This document shows, one piece after another, positions 6,543 through 12,756 of a stretch of 12,787 bases of DNA. Positions within the stretch are counted from its first letter, which is position 1. Every line of letters starts with the position of its first letter. The translations under genes were made by a program, and so were the position numbers. The DNA comes from Lyngbya sp. PCC 8106 (GTDB lineage: Bacteria; Cyanobacteriota; Cyanobacteriia; Cyanobacteriales; Microcoleaceae). The notes under the pieces were generated by a model. The model was not told the origin of the DNA and ran no database searches. It was given only the letters and a program-made list of their open reading frames with translations. Where the stretch lies: positions 1 through 12,787 of the forward strand of contig NZ_AAVU01000083.1 in assembly GCF_000169095.1 (NCBI RefSeq), in the 5' to 3' direction.

Positions 6543-6644
6543 CTTGCAAACTTCTTTCAAGTCGGGGAACCCACCCAACAGAGTTTGCGCTCTCTTGCAA
6601 ACTTTGCTCTCGCCGGAAACCGCCGGGCCGCAAGTTTGCGCTAA
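6543..6644. repeat. Two tandem 51-bp repeats with inverted ends, before the polymerase genes
   Basis: Units 6543-6593 and 6594-6644 both begin CTTGCAAACTT and end AGTTTGCGCT, with diverged G/C-rich centres. The core GCAAACT/AGTTTGC therefore occurs four times in alternating orientation (6546, 6582, 6597, 6633), each like copy exactly 51 bp apart. The array fills most of the 156-bp gap upstream (on the - strand) of the 326-aa gene. It may be an operator or binding array, a folded mRNA leader, an iteron-like site, or a fragment of a dispersed cyanobacterial repeat element. Confidence 0.65.
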
Positions 6645-6657
6645 TTTAATATTGAAA

Positions 6658-8007
6658 TTAGTCCTCGGAAAACTCATCAAGAAAGAGCCTAAAACTTCCC
6701 CAAAGACTAGAAATTATGGCTTCATCTTTCACTGGAATAGGTGCTGACAAATTCTTCAAGTCTAGACAGAGAGTAATTTGATTATCGTCATTGAGAACAA
6801 ACGCCCAGAAATTCTCATAAGTTGTCCTTCCTTCATCTATCATACGATTGGCAAATTCTAGAATATAGCTTCTAATTTCTGCTTCATTCATTTCAGCAAC
6901 AGTGGCAAATCCCAAGTCGGGGTCGGGTATTCTACCTTCAATAATTGGTTTGGTTCCTAGTAAATAAATAAAATCTCCTAATTCTGTTTGTTTACTCCAC
7001 TTAATAGCGACTAAAATCAATAGCCCAATGATAGCAATATAAGGAGCATAAGCTGATAATGTAGCCCAAACCCCGGCGAATAAAGTTCCACTTGAAGATG
7101 CAATGGCAGGAACTAACTGTGGAGAGGATTTGAATACTCCTGCGGCTAAGTATCGACAAGCATTTGCACCTACAGAACCAATTGCTTTACAAACAACTGA
7201 AGTAACAGCATAAGAGAGAGCTTCTAATATTCCAGAGGGGATTGAAAATATTGATAGAAACCAACTTGCAAGTTTATTCACAATTTCTACAACATCAGTT
7301 AAGCGGGGTAAAATTTTAGGTGAAATATAATTAATAGAGCCTGAACTAAAACTAGATTCTACTGGAAAATTATCGATAGGCTGCATGGACTTAAATAGCT
7401 TTCTCAGCCGACTAAGTTGAGTTCTCAAGCGAGATTCTACTTTACCTTCAGAAGCTTCAGCTAGACTTTTAACTGATTCTATTTGAGTTTCAATAAACCC
7501 AATACCAAACTTCTCTTGAAATGACATCACTTTATTACTAATGCTAGATTGTACATCTCCAACGGATGATTTGATAGATGTTCTGATTTCATTAATATCT
7601 GTATCAAGAGTAGGAATATTGAGGGTTTCATTCCAGACTTCAGTTGCTTGGGAGTAGAAGTATTTATCATTATCTGAAGGCAAGGTTGAGTTGAGTTTAC
7701 TCTGCCCATAAGATGATGAGTTTTTGTGAGTTTTGCTATTAAAAGCCCTATTAATCCCGTAGCAAGTTTCAAGGGTAAGCAAGGAGCTAATAACGGATAA
7801 GTCTGAAAACAAGAGTGCTTCTTCTGCTAGTGATTTAATTGGAACCATTGCAGCTAAATCTGAGTTAATGATTGCTCTGAATGGAGAAATATTGTTAAGT
7901 TTTCTATTCGTCATAGAGATTATATCCTCCCCAATTTCCAAAACATCTTTTCCCATCCAGCGATTGTTAATGATCCGAGATTTTAAATATTTGTAAGTTA
8001 GTTTCAT
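6658..8007 (-). CDS. Membrane protein of unknown function
   Basis: 449 aa, not recognised. Residues about 140-205 are helical and charged (ESVKSLAEASEGKVESRLRTQ), a probable coiled coil. Residues about 245-337 are strongly hydrophobic with Ala, Gly and Ser, ending in a clear membrane segment, YAPYIAIIGLLILVAIKW (320-337); one or two more segments are likely at 248-272 and 280-316. The last 110 residues are soluble and acidic. No signal peptide at the N-terminus. It is transcribed first in the group 8007 to 3217 and lies 156 bases before the polymerase gene, with the 51-bp repeats between. Whether both are one transcript is unclear. A role in anchoring the polymerase complex or in cell lysis with the nearby muramidase is possible but unsupported. 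Confidence 0.6.
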   Translation of the reverse strand: MKLTYKYLKSRIINNRWMGKDVLEIGEDIISMTNRKLNNISPFRAIINSDLAAMVPIKSLAEEALLFSDLSVISSLLTLETCYGINRAFNSKTHKNSSSYGQSKLNSTLPSDNDKYFYSQATEVWNETLNIPTLDTDINEIRTSIKSSVGDVQSSISNKVMSFQEKFGIGFIETQIESVKSLAEASEGKVESRLRTQLSRLRKLFKSMQPIDNFPVESSFSSGSINYISPKILPRLTDVVEIVNKLASWFLSIFSIPSGILEALSYAVTSVVCKAIGSVGANACRYLAAGVFKSSPQLVPAIASSSGTLFAGVWATLSAYAPYIAIIGLLILVAIKWSKQTELGDFIYLLGTKPIIEGRIPDPDLGFATVAEMNEAEIRSYILEFANRMIDEGRTTYENFWAFVLNDDNQITLCLDLKNLSAPIPVKDEAIISSLWGSFRLFLDEFSED

Positions 8008-8024
8008 TGTATTAGAATAAATTG

Positions 8025-8058
8025 CTATCGCTTTTTTTGAATGATTAGTTTTTAGAGG
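8025..8058 (+). promoter_or_regulatory. CTACCGC leader motif, copy 3 (CTATCGC variant)
   Basis: CTATCGC (8025-8031), 10 nt, TGATTAGTTTTTAGAGG (8042-8058), 6 nt, ATG (8065). The AGAGG end is also a good Shine-Dalgarno. It lies in the 57-bp divergent gap between this gene and the membrane protein gene. Confidence 0.5.
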
Positions 8059-8064
8059 TGATTT

Positions 8065-8346
8065 ATGTCGATTCGGATTCCCTATAAGTTTGGTTGTAAA
8101 GCTAAACCTAAGCTACCAAAGTCTAATGTTTCAACAATTAAAGCTTTCTCTGAAAAGCTAGAATTAAACCGAGAACATATTCAGCCCCATCTAGGAGATT
8201 TGTTTTTCCTTTATCGGAATTACTGTTTTATTTTCATGCCTGCTCAATTTGGCGTTTTGTATTATTGTGGCTCCGGTTACGGAGTTTATGATGATCAGCG
8301 AGATGAAGACTACGACAAAATCGGGCAAATCTTAGCTCGTATTTAG
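8065..8346 (+). CDS. Small hypothetical protein
   Basis: 93 aa, not recognised. The N-terminus is basic and proline-containing (YKFGCKAKPKLPKSN). The centre (45-75) is unusually aromatic: FFLYRNYCFIFMPAQFGVLYYCGSG in overlapping reading, probably a buried beta structure rather than a membrane span. The end is acidic (YDDQRDEDYDK). It has a leader motif, a good ribosome site and its own terminator (8360), so it is an isolated unit lying between two - strand genes. Confidence 0.6.
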   Translation: MSIRIPYKFGCKAKPKLPKSNVSTIKAFSEKLELNREHIQPHLGDLFFLYRNYCFIFMPAQFGVLYYCGSGYGVYDDQRDEDYDKIGQILARI

Positions 8347-8359
8347 TTCATAGTTTATA

Positions 8360-8396
8360 GAGCAGGGGTGAGTATAACTTGCCTTTGCTCTTGTTT
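8360..8396 (+). terminator. Intrinsic terminator of the 8065 gene
   Basis: GAGCAGGGG (8360-8368) pairs with CCTTTGCTC (8382-8390), two wobbles, 13-nt loop, followed by TTGTTT. It lies 13 bases after the stop codon. Confidence 0.6.
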
Positions 8397-8415
8397 AACT
8401 CCGGTTGTCAATAAT

Positions 8416-9768
8416 CTATTTAGAAACAAAGTGAACCCAAAATTTCCCATCTGGGATGCAGGTTTTTTTAATTAATCCATAAGAATAATGTAAATAAGCT
8501 CCCGTTAAGTCAGTTCGATATCCGGTAGAGAACCATTCCCCATAGGGGTCGTGAACAATCAAACCATCTTCGTCATATCCAACCGCAACAATAATGTGAC
8601 CGAAGCTTGTAAAATATCCGTGAATTATACAGGGATTATCCTCTGCAATCCAATCTTTTACCTGTTCAATAAGAGCATATTCAGTGAACTTATCTTGGCA
8701 ACCATAATCCCGAATCACTTGCGCCAAATGGTAAGGATTTTGACGAGAATAGCCCCTATCTAAACAATACTGATACAACTCATCCTCAAATTGAGTAAAC
8801 CTAGAATATTGGGGATTGCGTTGAGCTTTGAAATATTCGAGGCACATGGCGACGCTGGTAACGTTGCAGGCTCCGGTTGGGTTATAGAAGTTATCCGTTT
8901 GACTTTTATACGAAATATTTAATTGAACTTTTTTCTTGAATTTTGGAATAATCAAGTCTGAACCAGAAATTAAATCATCGGGAGTTTCATAAACTTGGCA
9001 ATGCTCCTCAAAAATATACCAGATTGGTTTTCCTTTAAAAGGTTCATCCTCATCATTAACGTAAACTCTAACGTGCTTTCTAATTCGTTCGTAACAGTTG
9101 ATTGAAAATACTCTGGGTGAGGAAACTTGAACTTTCTCTAAATCTGATAACTCTGTTGATTGAATAGGCTTCAACTTAATGACTGTTGGTTTAATGATTC
9201 TTAAACTCAAGGTTGTATTGAGATTAGAAATCAATTCAAGTAAGTTATTATCCCGATTTAACCAGCCTTCTAGAAAAACTTCCTGATCTGGTTTTTCTTG
9301 AACTCGTTGATGTCGATACTGAATTCTTCCTTGACAATACTTGAGGGCAATTTTCTGGAAATCACTGACGGTTTTAATATCGCTCAATTTGCCAAACACC
9401 AGATTTTTTAAGTTGTCTTGAGTTGTAGAAATATTAAGAGACTCAGCTAAAAATTGAATTGAACCCCACAACCCAAAGTTAACCGCTGTATCAAAATGTA
9501 CGATTGCTAGCGGTAAAATTATGCGATCGCACTCAGCTTTCAGCCAGCATTCTTCAAAGTAAAATTGTTCGGCTTCCTGCTTTGATATTTTAGAAACACA
9601 ATCAGATTTTCTGCCCTTCCAAGTAGAGTAAGAAGTTTGAGTAATTCCAAAATTAGTTAATCCTCCCAGGTCAGCCGGATGGTTAGATGAACCTCCTTCC
9701 CATTTCAAGGTTAATTCAAGGGCTTTTTTGAAACTATTGGAGTTAATTGAAGTGATTGGTGAAGTCAT
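8416..9768 (-). CDS. Endolysin-like fusion: GH108 muramidase + C39-like cysteine peptidase
   Basis: 450 aa, two catalytic modules. Residues about 10-110 match the GH108 N-acetylmuramidase family: LELTLKWEGG with the expected catalytic Glu at 24, then N-H-P-A-D-L-G-G-L-T-N-F-G-I-T, and HFDTAVNFG. About 120-170 fit the rest of the family (Q-G-R-I-x-Y ... FLEGWLNR). Residues about 280-445 resemble peptidase_C39_2: Q-x-x-N-x-x-x-P-x-G-A-C-N-V-T-S with Cys301, then F-G-H-I-I-V-A-V-G with His391 and V-H-D-P-Y-G-E-W with Asp407. The protein should cut both glycan and peptide parts of peptidoglycan. No signal peptide is seen, so release needs lysis or a separate export route. The gene is divergent from the 9842 gene and contains a HIP1 site (9533). 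Phage endolysin or conjugation-related wall hydrolase are both possible. Confidence 0.8.
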   Translation of the reverse strand: MTSPITSINSNSFKKALELTLKWEGGSSNHPADLGGLTNFGITQTSYSTWKGRKSDCVSKISKQEAEQFYFEECWLKAECDRIILPLAIVHFDTAVNFGLWGSIQFLAESLNISTTQDNLKNLVFGKLSDIKTVSDFQKIALKYCQGRIQYRHQRVQEKPDQEVFLEGWLNRDNNLLELISNLNTTLSLRIIKPTVIKLKPIQSTELSDLEKVQVSSPRVFSINCYERIRKHVRVYVNDEDEPFKGKPIWYIFEEHCQVYETPDDLISGSDLIIPKFKKKVQLNISYKSQTDNFYNPTGACNVTSVAMCLEYFKAQRNPQYSRFTQFEDELYQYCLDRGYSRQNPYHLAQVIRDYGCQDKFTEYALIEQVKDWIAEDNPCIIHGYFTSFGHIIVAVGYDEDGLIVHDPYGEWFSTGYRTDLTGAYLHYSYGLIKKTCIPDGKFWVHFVSK

Positions 9769-9803
9769 TAGCTATGTAAAAAGAAGCGATAATCTATTTT
9801 AGA

Positions 9804-9831
9804 CTACCGCTTGATTTTTGTGATGTTTTGG
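9804..9831 (+). promoter_or_regulatory. CTACCGC leader motif, copy 4
   Basis: CTACCGC (9804-9810), 10 nt, TGATGTTTTGG (9821-9831), 10 nt, ATG (9842). No Shine-Dalgarno precedes the ATG (TTTCTTGCAC). Confidence 0.65.
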
Positions 9832-9841
9832 TTTCTTGCAC

Positions 9842-10198
9842 ATGATTACTAATTCTATCAAATTTTCTGGCTTAGATGGGAAAATTTTGAAATCATCTCC
9901 ACACGGAAACTTTCAAGTAGTCCAGTTCAGTAAACGGGTAATTATCTGTGGAACATTTAGCAATAAGTTTGGATGGTCTGAGATTCCTGAAGAACAATCT
10001 GGATTTGAAAGTTTTATTACCTACATTGGCTGCAAATCTAAAACAGAATATTCCCAACTCAAGAATATTACCCAAACCCTTGATGGTCACTGCGAAGAAC
10101 TTCGCCCTGCAAAGCGTAACCCCAACTTTAAACTTGAGTTCAAGGTCAGAGAACTAAGCTCTCAATCGGTTCGAGAATTAATTAAAGCTCTGAGATAA
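9842..10198 (+). CDS. Hypothetical protein
   Basis: 118 aa, not recognised. The N-terminal half looks like beta strands (GKILKSS, FQVVQFSKRVIICGTF). The C-terminal third is basic (ELRPAKRNPNFKLEFKVREL) and could contact nucleic acid, though no named fold is seen. I chose the ATG at 9842 over an upstream TTG (9836) because it keeps the usual distance of 38 nt from the leader motif. A strong terminator follows at 10206. Confidence 0.6.
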   Translation: MITNSIKFSGLDGKILKSSPHGNFQVVQFSKRVIICGTFSNKFGWSEIPEEQSGFESFITYIGCKSKTEYSQLKNITQTLDGHCEELRPAKRNPNFKLEFKVRELSSQSVRELIKALR

Positions 10199-10205
10199 CA
10201 TAGCA

Positions 10206-10259
10206 AGTCAATAGCGTTATTTGCAACAATAGCAGATAATGTTATTGGCTATTTTTTTA
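10206..10259 (+). terminator. Strong intrinsic terminator
   Basis: A 15-bp stem, AGTCAATAGCGTTAT with ATAATGTTATTGGCT (three wobbles), a 15-nt loop, then ATTTTTTTAT. It starts 8 bases after the stop of the 9842 gene. Confidence 0.8.
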
Positions 10260-10275
10260 TGATTGATATCTTATG

Positions 10276-10282
10276 AAAGGAG
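10276..10282 (+). promoter_or_regulatory. Ribosome binding site AAAGGAG deciding a TTG start
   Basis: AAAGGAG, then 7 nt, then TTG at 10290. It selects this TTG over the earlier TTG at 10263. It is the best Shine-Dalgarno among the + strand small genes here, and this gene lacks the CTACCGC leader. Confidence 0.65.
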
Positions 10283-10289
10283 TGAATTC

Positions 10290-10586
10290 TTGCCAGAGAA
10301 AGAAGTGGTGATTAAGTGGGTGAAGGCGGATGCAAGGACAGGGAAGCTAGAGCTTATTTGGGTTGTAGGTGCTATTGAATATTGGTTTTGCTGTACAAAG
10401 GTTAAACCCAGAGTTTGGGAATATGATTTTGGAGAGCGTTCTAGCAATAGTACAGTGCCTTATTTAATGATAGCTTTGGATTGGTTAGTAATTTCAAGGG
10501 GAATTGAACAAGCTTTTAAGAAAGGGTATTTAACTCAGTCTCAAGTCTTAAAGTCTGGATGTTATCCAAATTTGATTTTAAAATAA
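10290..10586 (+). CDS. Small hypothetical protein (TTG start)
   Basis: 98 aa, not recognised. It is tryptophan-rich (five W) with a strand-like first half (VVIKWVKADARTGKLELIW, VGAIEYWFCC) and a helical second half ending AFKKGYLTQSQVLKSG. It begins just after the terminator of the preceding gene, with a strong ribosome site but no leader motif, so it appears to be expressed differently from its neighbours. No terminator is clear downstream; only T-rich sequence follows. Confidence 0.55.
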   Translation: MPEKEVVIKWVKADARTGKLELIWVVGAIEYWFCCTKVKPRVWEYDFGERSSNSTVPYLMIALDWLVISRGIEQAFKKGYLTQSQVLKSGCYPNLILK

Positions 10587-10652
10587 TTTGTTTAGTGCTT
10601 ATTCTTTATTTTTATAGAGTAGTAATAAGATTGCTTTAAGAATTTTTCTTTC

Positions 10653-10684
10653 CTACCGTTTTAATGTTTTAGTTGATTTTTTGG
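10653..10684 (+). promoter_or_regulatory. CTACCGC leader motif, copy 5 (CTACCGT, longer spacer)
   Basis: CTACCGT (10653-10659), 14 nt, TGATTTTTTGG (10674-10684), 12 nt, ATG (10697). The second box keeps its usual distance to the ATG; the extra 4 nt lie between the boxes. Confidence 0.5.
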
Positions 10685-10696
10685 GAAAATATTATC

Positions 10697-10918
10697 ATGG
10701 AAACTTCTGAGTTAGTGACAATTATCAATACTTTGCAATGGAACTTACACTTTCATAAGTTCTGTGAAATCTTGAATATTAATCCTGACAATGATAATAA
10801 TTATGAATATGCAATTGAGAAGGTTAATGAACTGAGTAATCTTAGCAGTTCTCTAACTGAGCGTGGCTTAGAAAATCTTGAACAAATGAAGGTTTTCCTT
10901 ATTTTGGCGATTGATTGA
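10697..10918 (+). CDS. Small hypothetical protein
   Basis: 73 aa, not recognised. Mostly helical and acidic, with an Asn/Asp-rich turn (NPDNDNNYEY) and a C-terminal helix ENLEQMKVFLILAID. The ATG at 10697 is preferred to a TTG at 10673 because the latter lies inside the leader motif. A terminator follows at 10971. Confidence 0.5.
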   Translation: METSELVTIINTLQWNLHFHKFCEILNINPDNDNNYEYAIEKVNELSNLSSSLTERGLENLEQMKVFLILAID

Positions 10919-10970
10919 ATATTATCGAACAGAATGTTGCATAGTTTTTAATTTAAATAGCCTAACATTG

Positions 10971-10994
10971 AGCCTCCAAGCGGGGGCTTTTTTT
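10971..10994 (+). terminator. Intrinsic terminator directly before the next start codon
   Basis: AGCCTCC (10971-10977) pairs with GGGGGCT (10982-10988, one wobble), loop AAGC, then seven T. It ends only 15 bases before the ATG at 11010, so it either ends the upstream transcript or attenuates the downstream gene. Confidence 0.75.
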
Positions 10995-11009
10995 ATTAGG
11001 AAACTAAAC

Positions 11010-11234
11010 ATGAGAAAGCAACCTGAATTTACTCAATTGGAGTTACCGCTTTACCCTAAGTTCAAGAAACGTGCGAAAGTCCGAATTATTGGATTAGACT
11101 CAACAGGAAAGATTAATTATCGGGGAATGACGGGGATTGTATTTGGAATATTCTCAGATGGAGTGTTAGTCTATTTTCCGGGTTTAACAATTTGTTTTGC
11201 TCGATATTCAGTATGGGAAATTGAACTTAAATAA
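11010..11234 (+). CDS. Small hypothetical basic protein
   Basis: 74 aa, not recognised. Its sequence suggests a small beta barrel: KKRAKVRIIGLDSTG, then NYRGMTGIVFGIFSDGVLVYFPG, then a last strand. This pattern resembles SH3-like/KOW-type small barrels, but I cannot assign a family. An open frame extends upstream to 10911, but it crosses the terminator, so I start at the ATG after AGGA (10999-11002 region). There is no leader motif of its own. Confidence 0.5.
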   Translation: MRKQPEFTQLELPLYPKFKKRAKVRIIGLDSTGKINYRGMTGIVFGIFSDGVLVYFPGLTICFARYSVWEIELK

Positions 11235-11252
11235 CAATTACTTCTGAGACGG

Positions 11253-11282
11253 CTACCGCAAAAGAGAAATGATGTTTTTTGG
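11253..11282 (+). promoter_or_regulatory. CTACCGC leader motif, copy 6
   Basis: CTACCGC (11253-11259), 10 nt, TGATGTTTTTTGG (11270-11282), 9 nt, ATG (11292). It represents the consensus. There is no Shine-Dalgarno between box 2 and the ATG (ACTTTTCCT). Confidence 0.7.
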
Positions 11283-11291
11283 ACTTTTCCT

Positions 11292-11624
11292 ATGATTACT
11301 ATTCCTTCCAAATCAACCAAACAGAAAACTACTCTGGTTGATGCTCTCCGTATCCTTGCCTGGTCTGCTTGGAAATCGGAGAATAAGGATAGCGAACTCA
11401 AAGGGCTTCAACTCTACAAGCTTTTTGATGAAGAATGGTCTGAGCATGAAGTCCACGAGATGACACTTCCTCAGTTGAAAGAGTTCATTAAAGAACTTGA
11501 GTATACCGAGAAAGAGTTATTGGCAATTCGCGAGAAATACTACCAAAGTAAATCTCAGAATTCCAGTGCATCAGGCAATCAGCAATACCAAGAAACTGCT
11601 GAAACTGACGAGCCTATGTACTAA
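11292..11624 (+). CDS. Hypothetical helical protein
   Basis: 110 aa, not recognised. After a Thr/Ser/Lys-rich start it is mainly helical: VDALRILAWSAWKSE, LPQLKEFIKELEYTEKELLAI, a likely coiled coil. It ends in a disordered Ser/Gln/Asn/Glu tail (QNSSASGNQQYQETAETDE). It has its own leader motif and an excellent terminator, so it is a self-contained unit. Confidence 0.6.
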   Translation: MITIPSKSTKQKTTLVDALRILAWSAWKSENKDSELKGLQLYKLFDEEWSEHEVHEMTLPQLKEFIKELEYTEKELLAIREKYYQSKSQNSSASGNQQYQETAETDEPMY

Positions 11625-11633
11625 TTGAACACG

Positions 11634-11664
11634 GAAACTCCTAGAAATAGGGGTTTCTTTTTTT
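11634..11664 (+). terminator. Strong intrinsic terminator with GAAA tetraloop
   Basis: GAAACTCCTA pairs with TAGGGGTTTC (10 bp, one wobble) around GAAA, then seven T (11658-11664). It lies 9 bases after the stop codon. Confidence 0.85.
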
Positions 11665-11683
11665 ATAGATAGTTAAGGGAAAG

Positions 11684-11712
11684 CTACCGCAAAGGGAAGT
11701 GATGTTTTTAGG
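11684..11712 (+). promoter_or_regulatory. CTACCGC leader motif, copy 7
   Basis: CTACCGC (11684-11690), 9 nt, TGATGTTTTTAGG (11700-11712), 11 nt, ATG (11724). No Shine-Dalgarno is evident (CTATCGAGCAA). Confidence 0.7.
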
Positions 11713-11723
11713 CTATCGAGCAA

Positions 11724-12209
11724 ATGGAAAATAATCTCCTAAGCACAACCATTCATATTTATTCCGAAGACATGATTGATTTTTGGAATATGAATGAATT
11801 TCCCGAGGATGACGATATTGTTGGTTATCGCTATCTTATGATTGGGAAGCATCGTTCAGAGAAAGTAAAGGAGTATAACTTCTTTGAGTGGAATAAATCT
11901 GCTCAAGAACTCCGGCAACTAATCTGGGAAGGTGTGAAACTTCGGCCCTGGGATTGGCATAGTTCTATTTCTCCAAAACTCCCCGCTCATAAACAGATAG
12001 CACTTGAATTATATAATTTTGCACTACAGGATAACCAACTCGATGTCCCAACCGTGATTGTATATGAAGAAGGCTATCAACAACACGCTGAGGTAATCTT
12101 GAGAGCAATCAATTTTGTTAAATATTTACTCATTGAACTCAAGAAATATGACTATGACCTCCAAGGCCGTAACCAGTTTTTGAGCAAGTATAATATGCCT
12201 GGCGATTAA
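11724..12209 (+). CDS. Hypothetical protein
   Basis: 161 aa, not recognised. It is the largest of the right-hand small genes. The N-terminal third is acidic and aromatic (DMIDFWNMNEFPEDDDIVGYRY). The middle is Trp-rich (LRQLIWEGVKLRPWDWHSS), followed by helices (KQIALELYNFALQD, AILRAINFVKYLLIELKKY type). No membrane span or catalytic signature is evident. It has its own leader motif and terminator. Confidence 0.6.
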   Translation: MENNLLSTTIHIYSEDMIDFWNMNEFPEDDDIVGYRYLMIGKHRSEKVKEYNFFEWNKSAQELRQLIWEGVKLRPWDWHSSISPKLPAHKQIALELYNFALQDNQLDVPTVIVYEEGYQQHAEVILRAINFVKYLLIELKKYDYDLQGRNQFLSKYNMPGD

Positions 12210-12223
12210 GTATAAATTAAATG

Positions 12224-12253
12224 AATAAGTCTCTATTTGAGGCTTATTTTTTT
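12224..12253 (+). terminator. Intrinsic terminator of the 11724 gene
   Basis: AATAAGTCTC (12224-12233) pairs with GAGGCTTATT (12239-12248, one wobble), 5-nt loop, then T to 12253. It also argues that the ATG at 12221 is not a real start. Confidence 0.8.
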
Positions 12254-12268
12254 ACCCATCATCATAAA

Positions 12269-12297
12269 CTACCGCTCTCAGGGGAAGATGTTTCTAA
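12269..12297 (+). promoter_or_regulatory. CTACCGC leader motif, copy 8
   Basis: CTACCGC (12269-12275), 10 nt, AGATGTTTCTAAA (12286 onward), ATG (12308). The distance from box 1 to the ATG is 39 nt as in other copies, and this decides the start of the SLOG-like gene. Confidence 0.6.
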
Positions 12298-12307
12298 AAT
12301 TAAGAAG

Positions 12308-12673
12308 ATGAAAGTTGTAATTTCTGGCTCTCGTTCTATTCAATCTCTTAATGCTGAAATGAAGTCTCGGCTTAATAAACTTATCAAACTCAATTCTGAA
12401 ATCCTGATTGGGGATGCTTATGGAATTGATAGTTTAGTTCAAGCTTATTTGTATAGTTGTAATTATCAGAAAGTTACAGTTTTCTATTCCCGTGTCTTGA
12501 GAAATAATATCGGCGGGTGGAAGACTGTTAACGTTCTCGGCGGCTATACAAAGCGGGATATTGCCATGCACTCCCAGGCTGACTATGCACTTGCTATTTG
12601 GGATGGTAAGTCTCGCGGAACCAAACGCAATATCGAGCAAATGAAAGATAAAGTTCGAGTTGTTCTGGGTTAG
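12308..12673 (+). CDS. SLOG-superfamily (YpsA/DprA-like Rossmann) protein
   Basis: 121 aa from the ATG at 12308. A longer frame from 12221 starts inside the upstream terminator and is rejected. Residues 1-10, MKVVISGSRS, form the first strand and nucleotide-binding loop. ILIGDAYGIDSLVQAYL (32-48) gives the G-D-A-x-G-I-D motif. About 73-86 carry G-G-Y-x-x-R-D, and ADYALAIWDGKSRGT (91-105) matches the late strand-plus-glycine segment of SLOG proteins. These are the hallmarks of SLOG proteins that bind nucleotide-derived ligands and occur in nucleotide-signalling, conflict systems and phage or plasmid accessory regions. Here it is an isolated unit with its own leader and terminator, and no effector domain is fused to it. 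The ligand is unknown. Confidence 0.7.
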   Translation: MKVVISGSRSIQSLNAEMKSRLNKLIKLNSEILIGDAYGIDSLVQAYLYSCNYQKVTVFYSRVLRNNIGGWKTVNVLGGYTKRDIAMHSQADYALAIWDGKSRGTKRNIEQMKDKVRVVLG

Positions 12674-12683
12674 TTAATTCAAG

Positions 12684-12718
12684 AAAGTCTAGGGAAAACT
12701 CTAGGCTTTATTTTTTTT
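12684..12718 (+). terminator. Intrinsic terminator of the SLOG-like gene
   Basis: AAAGTCTAG pairs with CTAGGCTTT (one wobble), 8-nt loop, then ATTTTTTTT. The next leader motif begins at the base right after the T-run. Confidence 0.8.
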
Positions 12719-12748
12719 CTACCGTTTTCCGAGCATGATGTTTCTTGG
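12719..12748 (+). promoter_or_regulatory. CTACCGC leader motif, copy 9 (CTACCGT)
   Basis: CTACCGT (12719-12725), 10 nt, TGATGTTTCTTGG (12736-12748), 8 nt, ATG (12757). It directly abuts the preceding terminator. Confidence 0.65.
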
Positions 12749-12756
12749 GAAATGCA

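Noticed and set aside
8521..8530. CTACCGG on the - strand
   Set aside because: Inside the muramidase-peptidase coding region, no second box, no downstream start.
11043..11049. TTACCGC inside the 11010 gene
   Set aside because: No second box and no start codon at the usual distance; explained by coding sequence.
12221..12307. Longer N-terminus for the SLOG-like protein
   Set aside because: The ATG at 12221 is at the foot of an intrinsic terminator and the extension contains the leader motif; the fold begins at the ATG at 12308.
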